DNA of 64,000 nt, taken from contig NC_020156.1 in NCBI RefSeq assembly GCF_000332115.1, positions 1,860,001-1,924,000 on the forward strand. Reading direction: 5' to 3'. The stretch is from Nonlabens dokdonensis DSW-6 (GTDB lineage: Bacteria > Bacteroidota > Bacteroidia > Flavobacteriales > Flavobacteriaceae). Every line of letters starts with the position of its first letter. Position 1 is the stretch's first letter. Positions 15,703-24,614 of the stretch are shown here, in pieces. The position numbers were made by a program, and so were the translations under genes. The notes below the pieces were generated by a model that saw only the letters and a program-made list of their open reading frames with translations, was not told the origin of the DNA and ran no database searches.

Positions 15703-16655
15703 TATTGAGTGAGATTAATTTGTTGATCAGTTATTTTTATATGTATTTCCTTTCCTAAAATTATAGTTCTATGATCTTCTATGTGACCAGCAGGAAAATT
15801 GAAAATAACCGGATAATCATAATCTGCAGTAAGTGATTGTATGATTTCTACTGCATTTTTACCAAACGGCGTTTCATGGTCATTCATATCTGTCATTCCG
15901 CCTACGAGTAAAGCTTTTAAACTTTTAAGCTTTCCAGCTCTTTTAAGTGAGTACATAATCCGTTCTAAATGATACACATATTCGTCGATATCTTCTATAA
16001 ATAATACCTGATCTTTTGTTTCGGGAAAAGAGTTGCTGCCTAGTAGGCTATACAATATAGATAAATTCCCGCCTACGATCGGCGCTTTCAATTCTTGGTT
16101 TTTTAAAGCAAAGGTGTTGGGAATAGTAACTGTTAGTTGTTCTCCAAATAGTGCTTTTCTTAGGCTTTCTATACTCGTGTTCGGCTTGTTTTTTAATTCC
16201 AGCGGCATAAAGCTGTGAATACTAGAAAAGCCTTCTGATTGTAGTTTGCCATGCAATAAGGTGATATCTGAATATCCTATGATGGTGGTAGGTTCCGCTT
16301 TCGCGAAAGCGGAAAAATGAACTTCATCGATCAACTGCACGGTTCCATAACCACCTCTCGCGATCCATATCGCATGTACATCTTTGTCATCAATCGCTTG
16401 TTGTAAATCTGCTAGGCGTTCCTTTTTTGTCCCACCAAATTGATGCTCCATTTTACCGATAGTAGTACCAAAACTAACCTTTAATCCCCAAGATTCAAGT
16501 AGTTGAGCAGCTGGCAAAAGATCGCTTTTTTGAGCGCTTCTTGCGGTACAAATAATCCTAACGTGCTTGCCTTTATTTAAAAAACTGATCGGTAAATAAC
16601 TCAAAAGGGTCGTTTTTTTAGTGGTAATTAAACTTTTTAAAATACTTTTAGTCAC
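15702..16655 (-). CDS. LD-carboxypeptidase (peptidase family S66)
   Basis: The 317-aa S66 protease is of the LdcA type, which cleaves the terminal D-Ala from tetrapeptide stems during peptidoglycan recycling. The nucleophile Ser lies in IIGYSDITLLH, the general-base Glu in LFIEDIDEYVYHLERI and the His in PAGHIEDHRTIILG. There is no signal peptide, consistent with cytoplasmic recycling. About 25 residues precede the usual start of the family near FLNKGKHVRIICTA, so the true start may be internal. The palindrome copy at 16296-16311 is read as AFAKA between two conserved segments (FSAFAKAEPTTIIGYSD), a likely short insertion in a surface loop. Confidence 0.88.
   Translation of the reverse strand: MTKSILKSLITTKKTTLLSYLPISFLNKGKHVRIICTARSAQKSDLLPAAQLLESWGLKVSFGTTIGKMEHQFGGTKKERLADLQQAIDDKDVHAIWIARGGYGTVQLIDEVHFSAFAKAEPTTIIGYSDITLLHGKLQSEGFSSIHSFMPLELKNKPNTSIESLRKALFGEQLTVTIPNTFALKNQELKAPIVGGNLSILYSLLGSNSFPETKDQVLFIEDIDEYVYHLERIMYSLKRAGKLKSLKALLVGGMTDMNDHETPFGKNAVEIIQSLTADYDYPVIFNFPAGHIEDHRTIILGKEIHIKITDQQINLTQ
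16296..16311. repeat. GCTTTCGCGAAAGC palindrome, copy 3 (inside LD-carboxypeptidase gene)
   Basis: Part of a longer 22-bp palindrome that extends into TTC/GAA on each side. It is read as AFAKA on the minus strand. Confidence 0.9.
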
Positions 16656-16711
16656 ATTACTAAGTTAGTATTTTATATCCTAAACAGTTTTCTAATGTAA
16701 CTAGAATAATT

Positions 16712-18163
16712 ATGGAAGCCCTTTTAAATTGCAATACCGCTTCATTAGCGCCATATACTGATGTTCCTTCAAACCCTTGGGACATCGTTAAAGTACGCCA
16801 CGTGTTACGTAGGTTAGGTTATGGGCTAGATGTTACACAAGAAAATAATGCGCTAAATCAATCGCCTAGTATTTTTATTGAAAATTATATCAATACAGCA
16901 GCAAATTATAGTGTGACGCCTGCACCGTTTTGGGCAAACTGGAGTGCCAGTGATTATGGAAACTTTGTCCAGGATCGCCAGCCACAAATAGAAGAATGGG
17001 GCAGCCAGGTAATTGATGACACTTTCAATTTAAATTTACGAGCTAGAATGACACTGTTCTGGCACAATCATTTTGTTACCAGGCTTGAAGATTATGCCGC
17101 ACCCAGCTGGATGTATCAATATTACAATTTATTACAGACTCATGCTTTAGGGAACTTTAAAACTTTAGTAAAAGAAATAGGTAAAAACGAGTCCATGCTG
17201 GTTTACCTTAATGGAGTACTCAATAATCGTTTTAGTCCTAATGAAAACTACGCACGGGAGCTACTAGAGTTATTTACTTTAGGACAAAATAATAATTACA
17301 CTCAAACCGATATAGTAGAAGCAGCTAGGGCATTGACAGGTTACAATAGCTTTACTGAGGCTGGCGCACCTATTAACTTTCAAAATATAACTTTTGACAA
17401 TACAAATAAAACGATATTTGGAACTACTGCAAATTATAATCACGATTCCTTAATCGATCATTTATTTGCATCACGTCCTAATGAGATTTCTGACTTTATA
17501 GTTAAGAAGATTTATCGAGCTTTTGTGAGTCCAGAACTACCTGTAGCAGCAATAACAGATCAATTAGCACTTACTTTTAGAAATTCCAATTGGGAAATAC
17601 TTCCAGTTCTCAAACAGCTTTTTAAAAGCCAGCATTTTTTTGACGCTGCAGCAATTGGGACTATTATTAAAGATCCTATAGATTGTTTATGCTTATTTAT
17701 TAAAGAGTCAAATTTTAGCTTTCCGCAGGGAAATTACTATACTTTACTTTATGTCGCCTCTTTATTAGGTCAGCAATACTTCAACCCTATTGATGTAGCA
17801 GGATGGCAAGGCGATCGCGACTGGATCAACAGCAGTACAATAACTGGAAGATGGCAAGGTCTTGAATATATCATGTGGACCATGTGGAATATAGATCAAA
17901 ACCTGTTTAGAAATATAGCTCTTGATGCATCGGCCTCGCTGAATGATCCTGCAATAATCGCTAGAGATATTGTGAATAGGTTCGTACCTCAAACGCTTCA
18001 CACCACAACAGACTACGATCTTGCGACTACTGTATTTAAAGGTGATGTACCGCAAAATTATTATGATAATATGCAATGGGATTTGAACTGGAGTTCTGTT
18101 AATTATCAGGTAGTCTTGTTGCTACAACACATTTTTAGAATGCCAGAATTCCAACTTAAATAA
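16712..18163 (+). CDS. DUF1800 domain-containing protein
   Basis: The 483-aa protein has DUF1800 hallmarks: RARMTLFWHNHFVT near residue 110 and NRFSPNENYARELLELFTLG near 170, then ALTGYNSF and a C-terminal region ending in LQHIFRMPEFQL. The biochemical role of DUF1800 is unknown. It is almost always paired with a DUF1501 protein, as here 7 bp downstream, so the two probably form one secreted or surface complex. No signal peptide is evident at the annotated N-terminus (MEALLNCNTASLAPYT), which leaves its export route unclear. Confidence 0.88.
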   Translation: MEALLNCNTASLAPYTDVPSNPWDIVKVRHVLRRLGYGLDVTQENNALNQSPSIFIENYINTAANYSVTPAPFWANWSASDYGNFVQDRQPQIEEWGSQVIDDTFNLNLRARMTLFWHNHFVTRLEDYAAPSWMYQYYNLLQTHALGNFKTLVKEIGKNESMLVYLNGVLNNRFSPNENYARELLELFTLGQNNNYTQTDIVEAARALTGYNSFTEAGAPINFQNITFDNTNKTIFGTTANYNHDSLIDHLFASRPNEISDFIVKKIYRAFVSPELPVAAITDQLALTFRNSNWEILPVLKQLFKSQHFFDAAAIGTIIKDPIDCLCLFIKESNFSFPQGNYYTLLYVASLLGQQYFNPIDVAGWQGDRDWINSSTITGRWQGLEYIMWTMWNIDQNLFRNIALDASASLNDPAIIARDIVNRFVPQTLHTTTDYDLATTVFKGDVPQNYYDNMQWDLNWSSVNYQVVLLLQHIFRMPEFQLK

Positions 18164-18170
18164 TCGCAGC

Positions 18171-19775
18171 ATGTGTTCAAAAACTAATAAATATCAAGAC
18201 CCTAATTCACAAGCACATCATGAAGAACATGAGGCGTGGAGTAGAAGAACTTTTTTACAAGCTTTAGGAATAGCTGGTGCTGGTGCATTTACTTTAGGAG
18301 GTTCTCAAATATCTAGCGCGATGGCTTCTCCCATTACTGCAGCACTTGCTGCAAGTGTAAATGATCGCGTGTTAGTTCTTGTGCGACTTAAAGGTGGAAA
18401 TGATGGTTTAAATACTATTGTACCAGTTTATGATTACGGTACGTATGCTTCAAATAGAGCTACAATTGCCTTACCGCAAAACTCTTTATATAATTTAAGT
18501 CCAGATTTTGGTTTGCCCTCTTTTATGAGCAGTTTACAGTCGCGATGGGGAAATGGAGAAATGAAAGTCATTCATGGAGTAGGTTATCAAGGTCAAGATC
18601 TATCTCATTTTAGATCTAGTGACATTTGGGCGAGTACGGAGGCTACAGCTATTGAAGAAACAGGATGGATGGGTCGCTTTTTTGAAAATGAATATCCTAA
18701 TTTTTTGCTTAGTCCGCCGGTAATTCCACCAGCGATACAAATAGGAAGTTTAGGAAACCTTGCTTTTGAAGGAACACAAACGAACTACGCCTTTTCTGTT
18801 GCAGATCCACAACAACTTTACAACCTAGCTCAAAACGGCTGGCAACATGACGCTACCGCGGTACCACCATGCACTTATGGAGATCAACTCAGTTTTTTAA
18901 GATCTACAACTAATAATACATTTCAATATGCCGGTGTGATCAATAATGCATATCAAGCCAGCACTACACAAGCAACCTACGGAAACCATTCGATAGCAGA
19001 GCAATTTTCTATAGTAGCACGACTGATTAAGGGGCAACTAGGGACTAAAGTGTATATGGTTACCCTAGATGGATTTGATACACACGCAAATCAAGCAGGT
19101 ACTCATGCAGACCGCATGCAAAAACTATCAGAATCTATAGATGCTTTTTATGATGATCTAGCTGCTTACGGTAATCAAGACGAAGTACTTTGCATGACCA
19201 TCTCAGAATTTGGTAGGCGAGTAGAAGAAAACGGATCTAATGGTACCGACCATGGAGCTGCTGCTCCCATGATGCTTTTCGGTGGTGGTTTAAATGGTAA
19301 CGGTTTTATAGGTTCTCACCCTAGTTTGAGCAATCTAGATGCCAATGGGAATATGGTTTTTAGTACTGACTTTAGAGATGTGTATTCTACCGTCATGAAA
19401 GAATGGTTATGCATCCCATCTCATCTGGTAGATCAAGCGATGCTCAATCGCAGTTCTAGCAATATTCCTTTAGGGTTCAATTGTACTACCGCAGGTATAG
19501 ATGATTTTGCTCATCAGGATTTTAAACACTTTGTGGTAAATAAATTAAATGCTGCTTATCTTCATTTAGAATTAACAAGTGGTCGTAAACTTGATATCCG
19601 CATATATAATTTGTTAGGGCAAGAGATAGGGCTTTTAGCAAATCAATACTTTATGCCTGGCAGTCACGACTTAGATATTAAAACGCAGTTGAGAACAAGA
19701 ATGCATACTGGTCAGTACATTTATAAAATAGAAAGTGCTGGAAAACAATACAGCAGTCAGTTTATGATCAATTAA
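18171..19775 (+). CDS. DUF1501 protein with Tat signal and T9SS-like C-terminal domain
   Basis: The 534-aa protein begins with a twin-arginine-like signal (SRRTFLQALGIAGAGAFTLGG, residues about 25-45). The DUF1501 body follows, an alkaline-phosphatase-superfamily fold with LVRLKGGNDGLNTIVP, FRSSDIWAS, TLDGFDTH and SEFGRRVEENGSNGTDHGAA, whose Asp/His residues may bind metal. The last 70 residues (LDIRIYNLLGQEIG ... GQYIYKIESAGKQYSSQFMI) look like a type A T9SS sorting domain. Tat export to the periplasm followed by T9SS surface display would be an unusual but coherent route. It is probably coexpressed with the DUF1800 gene just upstream. Confidence 0.87.
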   Translation: MCSKTNKYQDPNSQAHHEEHEAWSRRTFLQALGIAGAGAFTLGGSQISSAMASPITAALAASVNDRVLVLVRLKGGNDGLNTIVPVYDYGTYASNRATIALPQNSLYNLSPDFGLPSFMSSLQSRWGNGEMKVIHGVGYQGQDLSHFRSSDIWASTEATAIEETGWMGRFFENEYPNFLLSPPVIPPAIQIGSLGNLAFEGTQTNYAFSVADPQQLYNLAQNGWQHDATAVPPCTYGDQLSFLRSTTNNTFQYAGVINNAYQASTTQATYGNHSIAEQFSIVARLIKGQLGTKVYMVTLDGFDTHANQAGTHADRMQKLSESIDAFYDDLAAYGNQDEVLCMTISEFGRRVEENGSNGTDHGAAAPMMLFGGGLNGNGFIGSHPSLSNLDANGNMVFSTDFRDVYSTVMKEWLCIPSHLVDQAMLNRSSSNIPLGFNCTTAGIDDFAHQDFKHFVVNKLNAAYLHLELTSGRKLDIRIYNLLGQEIGLLANQYFMPGSHDLDIKTQLRTRMHTGQYIYKIESAGKQYSSQFMIN

Positions 19776-19789
19776 AATATTTGTGATAT

Positions 19790-19805
19790 CGCTTTCGCGA
19801 AAGCG
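19790..19805. repeat. GCTTTCGCGAAAGC palindrome, copy 4 (between convergent genes)
   Basis: CGCTTTCGCGAAAGCG lies in the 45-bp gap between convergent stops at 19775 and 19821. No T tract follows, so it is a weak candidate for a simple terminator. Confidence 0.9.
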
Positions 19806-19820
19806 GAACAATACAAACAA

Positions 19821-21416
19821 TTATCTTATCCAGATTCGGTGCAAAGTGTCTGAATTGGCATTGTTTACATTATCATCAACTTCCCAGTCATCTCCACCTG
19901 CGCCATTTTGTTTTATAGTCCAGTCGGAAACGTTGTTATCTCTAAAGGGTCTTCTGGTCATAGCGTAATCACCACGATTAGACTCTACTCTATCAGCGGT
20001 AAAAGGAATATTTGCCGTGTGACCAGTAAGAGGAACGTGATTAGAAATGAGATTTGCAAGATTCATCGAACCAGAGCCAGTTGAAAAGTAGCTTACTGTC
20101 TCTGATTGTGTAATTTTAAAATGTACCACTCTACTATGGTTCGAGGTAATTCCATAAAACCGAACCGTTTCAAAGTTAAACTCACTCAGTAGAGAGTTAG
20201 TGGCATGTCCCCAATTCAATGTTCCAGCTTCATCTACACCTAATGTGCTAGAACCTATAACTGGTAAATTAGAAGTTCTTAAAATATGATTAGGGTTTGT
20301 ACCTCCTAAATGAAGGTAATTTAAAACTAACGTCCAGCCGCCACCATCAGTAGTCATATCACATTCACAATCAAAAGGAGCGATTCCTCCAGAGCCATCA
20401 GGATCAATCGTATAAACGCCGTCTACCGCAGCTGGATTTTCGGCTAGAATTTGTTTACAATCTCGTGGGTTTGCCTCTACCATTATTTGAAGGGTGATGG
20501 AATTAGTTACCCCACAGGAAGATGTTACGTCCACTGGAATGTTATAAGTTCCTGGTATGATAGTATTGTCTCCATCAAAAGTGATAGTAGGTTCACAGTC
20601 GTAAGAGCAGCCTAAATTAGTAGTAGTATTAGTAAATCCAGACGGATTTGTAGGTGTAACACTAGAAATAGTTCCTGGTAAAGTTCCTAATTGATCTATA
20701 TCTAACGTAAATGTCACACTATTTGTTCCACTGGGAGGAACTGTCATTGATAATGCAGTTGCGTCTGGTGTGATAGAAAAATCACAACCAGTTACATTTA
20801 TAGTTACTTCTATAAATTTGGTAACTCCGCAATCTGAAGTAACTTGAAAAATGATCGTTCCAGTGTCACCTGCTACCGCGGTACTCGAAGCTAATAACGT
20901 GATGTCTAGTGTTTGGGTTACAGGTGCGGGACTATTGTTATTACTCACATTGTCAAGTGTAACATCAAGATTAGCACTTGACGAAAAGAAAGAGGTCGAT
21001 AAATTACCAGGAGTACCTATTGTTGCAGCAAAATCTAAATCAAATGAAGTAGAATTTCCTTTGTCTACACTTACGTTGATCACACTTGGAAAACTTATAA
21101 AATCACAACTTACTTCTGTTGCAAGATTGAACCACGATCCACCAGAATGAAATTGGAATGTGCTTACTGATGTATTGAAAATTATAAGACCATCTGGAAT
21201 AGGTAAAGGAATATTTGCTCGGTCAGCATCGCTTAGCCTAGGGATTAAAACTCCTTTATCGCTAGAAACTATATCTAACATCGCTGCGTCATTTGGCATG
21301 TCAGTATTTACGCCTATTTGAGCAAATAAAAAAATCGGTAGTAGGAAACTGAAAAAGCTAATAAGTGTTCTCATAGCACACAAAAATAAAACAAATGATT
21401 TAATTGGTAAAGTCAA
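19821..21416 (-). CDS. Secreted protein with fibrinogen-like C-terminal domain
   Basis: The 531-aa protein has an N-terminal signal peptide (FFSFLLPIFLFAQIG after a probable internal Met start at about residue 15). A short flavobacterial tail-fibre-like segment follows (VNTDMPNDAAMLDIVSSDKGVLIPRL), then about 250 residues of Ser/Thr/Val-rich beta-sandwich repeats with Cys-bearing units (SCGVT, DCGVT). The C-terminal 190 residues contain DPDGSGGIAPFDCECDMTTDGGGWTLVL, the fibrinogen-domain GGGWTL hallmark. Such proteins are surface adhesins or lectins in marine Bacteroidota; the ligand is unknown. No T9SS sorting domain is obvious. Confidence 0.78.
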   Translation of the reverse strand: MTLPIKSFVLFLCAMRTLISFFSFLLPIFLFAQIGVNTDMPNDAAMLDIVSSDKGVLIPRLSDADRANIPLPIPDGLIIFNTSVSTFQFHSGGSWFNLATEVSCDFISFPSVINVSVDKGNSTSFDLDFAATIGTPGNLSTSFFSSSANLDVTLDNVSNNNSPAPVTQTLDITLLASSTAVAGDTGTIIFQVTSDCGVTKFIEVTINVTGCDFSITPDATALSMTVPPSGTNSVTFTLDIDQLGTLPGTISSVTPTNPSGFTNTTTNLGCSYDCEPTITFDGDNTIIPGTYNIPVDVTSSCGVTNSITLQIMVEANPRDCKQILAENPAAVDGVYTIDPDGSGGIAPFDCECDMTTDGGGWTLVLNYLHLGGTNPNHILRTSNLPVIGSSTLGVDEAGTLNWGHATNSLLSEFNFETVRFYGITSNHSRVVHFKITQSETVSYFSTGSGSMNLANLISNHVPLTGHTANIPFTADRVESNRGDYAMTRRPFRDNNVSDWTIKQNGAGGDDWEVDDNVNNANSDTLHRIWIR

Positions 21417-21541
21417 CAGTCTGTTTTTGATGGTTTTATGATGCTAAATTAAAAAATAAGTAATATAAAAACTATAGATTTTAGTACTTAGATGCTGAAT
21501 TTGAAATGGTTAATTAATAATATGTTTTGTTGCTTTAATTG

Positions 21542-21549
21542 TAAATTTG
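21542..21549 (+). promoter_or_regulatory. -7 box TAAATTTG of metG
   Basis: TAAATTTG lies 19 bp upstream of the metG ATG. The -33 element is weak. Confidence 0.5.
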
Positions 21550-21568
21550 CAGCTTTCAAAAGAATTAC

Positions 21569-23641
21569 ATGAGCGATCAAAAACGATTTACGATCACGGC
21601 AGCTTTGCCTTATACTAATGGACCTGTTCACATAGGTCATCTTGCAGGAGTTTACGTTCCTGCAGATATTTTTGCGCGTTACCAGCGTATGAAAGGTAGC
21701 GATGTTGCTTTTATTTGTGGTAGTGATGAACATGGAGTTCCTATTACTATTAAAGCCAAAAAAGAAGGAATCACGCCTCAAGAGCTTGTAGATCGCTATC
21801 ATAAAATAATTGATGACTCTTTTAAAGAATTTGGTATTTCATTTGATCATTATGGTCGCACCAGCGCACCTACGCATCATGAAACAGCTAGCGCATTTTT
21901 TACAGATCTGTATAACAAAGGTAAATTTGTAGAAAAAGTGACGGAGCAGTTATATGATCCAGAAGCAGACCAGTTTCTGGCAGATCGTTTTGTGGTAGGA
22001 ACTTGCCCTAAATGTGGGAATCCAGAATCTTATGGAGATCAATGTGAGAAATGTGGTACTTCTCACAATGGAACTGATTTAATAGATCCTAAAAGTGCTA
22101 TAACAGGAAATACACCAGAATTAAAAGAGACCAAACACTGGTTTCTACCATTAGATGAATACAGTGACTGGCTCAATGAATGGATCGTAGAAGGACATTC
22201 TAAAGATTGGAAGACTAATGTTTTAGGTCAAGTAAAAAGCTGGATTACAGACGGTTTACATCCTCGTGCGGTGACTCGTGATCTCGATTGGGGAATTCCA
22301 GTACCAGTAAATGGAGCCGATGGTAAGGTATTATACGTTTGGTTTGATGCGCCAATAGGTTATATCTCAGCCACTAAAGAATGGGCTGCAAAAGAAGGCA
22401 AAAATTGGGAAGACTATTGGAAAAATGAAGACACTTCATTACTTCACTTTATAGGTAAAGATAATATTGTTTTTCACTGTATAATTTTTCCAGCCATGTT
22501 AAAAGCGCATGGTGATTATATATTGCCAGAAAATGTACCAGCAAACGAATTTTTGAATCTGGAAGACGATAAAATTTCTACTTCTAGAAACTGGGCCGTA
22601 TGGCTGCATGAATATTTACTAGATTTCCCTGGTCAACAAGATGTGTTGCGTTATGTTTTAACAGCAAACGCACCAGAAACAAAAGACAATAACTTTACTT
22701 GGAAGGACTTTCAAGCGAGAAACAACAACGAGCTCGTTGCTAATTTGGGGAACTTTGTTAACCGAGTAATTGTGCTTACTAATAAGTATTACGACGGTAT
22801 AGTTCCAGAACCGCAAAACATGGAGCAGCGCGATATAGATACTTTGGAGCTTATAAAAACATTCCCTAATAAAATAGGAGCAAGTTTAGAACGATTCCGC
22901 TTTCGCGAAAGCTTAAACGACCTTATGGCTTTATCGAGTATAGGAAATAAATACATTGCAGAAGAAGGTCTCGAACCTTGGAAACTGGTGAAAACTAATC
23001 CTGAGCAAGTTCAAAATATCATGTATGTGTGTTTGCAACTTACTACAGCACTTGCAATTTTAAGCGAGCCTTTTTTACCGCATACTTCTCAGAAGCTTAA
23101 AAATATACTTGATTATTCCTCACTCGATGCGGAATCTGCTAATTGGAGTCGCGTTGCAAGTTCAGAAGTTTTACTTCCATCTGGTCACAACATCAATAAA
23201 TCAGAATTGCTGTTTTCAAAAATTGAAGACGAGCAAATCCAAGCACAATTTAATAAACTAGAAGCTACAAAAGCTGCAAATGCGGCAACAATCCCTAATC
23301 TTATGCCACAAAAAGACGAGACTAATTACGATGATTTCATGAAAATGGACTTGCGAGTAGGAGAAATTCTAACAGCAGAAAGAATGCCTAAAACTGACAA
23401 GTTAATGGTCATGACCGTTGATACAGGAATTGATAAAAGAACTATCGTGTCTGGAATCGCACAATATTTTACTGCCGAAGAATTAATAGGTCGCAAAGTA
23501 ACGGTTCTAGCAAATCTTGCACCCAGAAAATTACGTGGAGTAGAATCTCAAGGAATGATTTTACTTGCCGAAGACCCAGAAGGGAAATTGATTTTTGTAA
23601 ATCCTGATGATGCGGTTGTGAATGGTGCTACTATTGCTTAA
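21569..23641 (+). CDS. metG: Methionyl-tRNA synthetase
   Basis: The 690-aa class I synthetase has [17 protein letters not shown] at the N-terminus, the zinc knuckle [18 protein letters not shown] near residues 146-165 and the KMSKS-type loop as [12 protein letters not shown]. An alpha-helical anticodon-binding domain follows, then a C-terminal tRNA-binding (Trbp111-like) domain from about residue 590 ([21 protein letters not shown]). It charges tRNA-Met for initiation and elongation. The palindrome copy at 22898-22913 is read as RFRES in the anticodon-binding domain ([18 protein letters not shown]), where it seems to have replaced ordinary sequence with little effect on length. Confidence 0.97.
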   Translation: MSDQKRFTITAALPYTNGPVHIGHLAGVYVPADIFARYQRMKGSDVAFICGSDEHGVPITIKAKKEGITPQELVDRYHKIIDDSFKEFGISFDHYGRTSAPTHHETASAFFTDLYNKGKFVEKVTEQLYDPEADQFLADRFVVGTCPKCGNPESYGDQCEKCGTSHNGTDLIDPKSAITGNTPELKETKHWFLPLDEYSDWLNEWIVEGHSKDWKTNVLGQVKSWITDGLHPRAVTRDLDWGIPVPVNGADGKVLYVWFDAPIGYISATKEWAAKEGKNWEDYWKNEDTSLLHFIGKDNIVFHCIIFPAMLKAHGDYILPENVPANEFLNLEDDKISTSRNWAVWLHEYLLDFPGQQDVLRYVLTANAPETKDNNFTWKDFQARNNNELVANLGNFVNRVIVLTNKYYDGIVPEPQNMEQRDIDTLELIKTFPNKIGASLERFRFRESLNDLMALSSIGNKYIAEEGLEPWKLVKTNPEQVQNIMYVCLQLTTALAILSEPFLPHTSQKLKNILDYSSLDAESANWSRVASSEVLLPSGHNINKSELLFSKIEDEQIQAQFNKLEATKAANAATIPNLMPQKDETNYDDFMKMDLRVGEILTAERMPKTDKLMVMTVDTGIDKRTIVSGIAQYFTAEELIGRKVTVLANLAPRKLRGVESQGMILLAEDPEGKLIFVNPDDAVVNGATIA
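22898..22913. repeat. GCTTTCGCGAAAGC palindrome, copy 5 (inside metG)
   Basis: CGCTTTCGCGAAAGCT, with the 14-bp core perfect. Read in frame as FRES. Confidence 0.9.
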
Positions 23642-23648
23642 ATTAATT

Positions 23649-23798
23649 ATGTATAAATTCCCACTTTCCTTTAAAAATTTATTGCTGTTATTTATAACTA
23701 GTTTATGGACGGTTAAGAGTTTTATCGTTGCCGCTGATTCATTGAAGGTTTTTTTTAGTCATATTGGATATGACATAACAAAATTCATTCTTACTTAA
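23649..23798 (+). CDS. Possible 49-aa small protein after metG
   Basis: A 49-codon frame from ATG, 8 bp after the metG stop, encodes MYKFPLSFKNLLLLFITSLW followed by a polar tail. The N-terminus is hydrophobic like a signal or single-span peptide. No family is recognised and the coding evidence is weak. The rest of the 225-bp gap to the next gene shows only AT-rich DNA. Confidence 0.22.
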   Translation: MYKFPLSFKNLLLLFITSLWTVKSFIVAADSLKVFFSHIGYDITKFILT

Positions 23799-23866
23799 AT
23801 TTTTACCTAAACGAACAATTCATATTATTTTAATTCGTTTTTGTATTCTAAATTAACGCTACAATA

Positions 23867-24490
23867 ATGAGAACAGCTATTTATTTATTTACCTTTTTGC
23901 TTACCGCAATTACTGCCGCCCAAGAAGAAACTACTTCGTTTATTAATAGAGGAGGTTATGAGTTAAACGGTAGTTTATCCTTTAGTACTTCAAAGATCAA
24001 TAGGGAAAACGGTTTTCAAAGTGAATCTAGAGGTACTTTAATCATTTTTAGACCACAACTGGGCTATGCTGTAAAAAATGATTTTGTTCTCGGATTAGGT
24101 TTGGGATTTAGTTATTCAGAATCTAGAAATGAAACTGCAAATGTAGATGATATAAATAGCTCAACTTCTTATGCTATTACCCCATTTGTAAAAAAATATT
24201 TTAATATTTCAAAAAACTTTGCTTTCAACCTACAAGGTGAGATAGGTTATTCACTTTCATCAATAAACTCTACTAATAATCAGCTTGAAGATAATTCGAG
24301 CAATGAAATTTCTTTAGGAATCAGGCCTGGAATCAGCTATCGAATAAATGAAAAACTAGCTCTACAATCCCAAATAGGATTTTTAGGTTATAGTCAAGGT
24401 AATCTTGATAATGACGATACTACGGTGTCTTCTTTTAATGTTTCTTTGAACGCTCAAGATTTTACTATAGGTATTTCTTATTTTTTCTAA
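23867..24490 (+). CDS. Outer membrane beta-barrel protein
   Basis: The 207-aa protein has a cleavable signal peptide (MRTAIYLFTFLLTAITAAQ). Alternating beta strands (GYELNGSLSFSTSKI, FVLGLGLGFSYSES, FAFNLQGEIGYSLSS, LALQSQIGFLGYSQG) follow, ending in an aromatic residue (GISYFF). This is the pattern of an eight-stranded OmpA/OmpW-like or PF13505-type barrel in the outer membrane. Function is unknown. It appears to be a single gene. Confidence 0.82.
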   Translation: MRTAIYLFTFLLTAITAAQEETTSFINRGGYELNGSLSFSTSKINRENGFQSESRGTLIIFRPQLGYAVKNDFVLGLGLGFSYSESRNETANVDDINSSTSYAITPFVKKYFNISKNFAFNLQGEIGYSLSSINSTNNQLEDNSSNEISLGIRPGISYRINEKLALQSQIGFLGYSQGNLDNDDTTVSSFNVSLNAQDFTIGISYFF

Positions 24491-24614
24491 CAGATGGGAT
24501 AATGACTAATAAATTACAAGGAGTAACATCAACAAACTTTGGCTTTCTATAAATGTAAATGTCATTTATTTTTAATAGACTAATATGACAATTGATAATT
24601 TCTAAATAATTCAA

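Noticed and set aside
19790..19805. The palindrome as a general terminator between convergent genes
   Set aside because: It lacks a T tract and occurs equally inside genes, so termination cannot be its general role.
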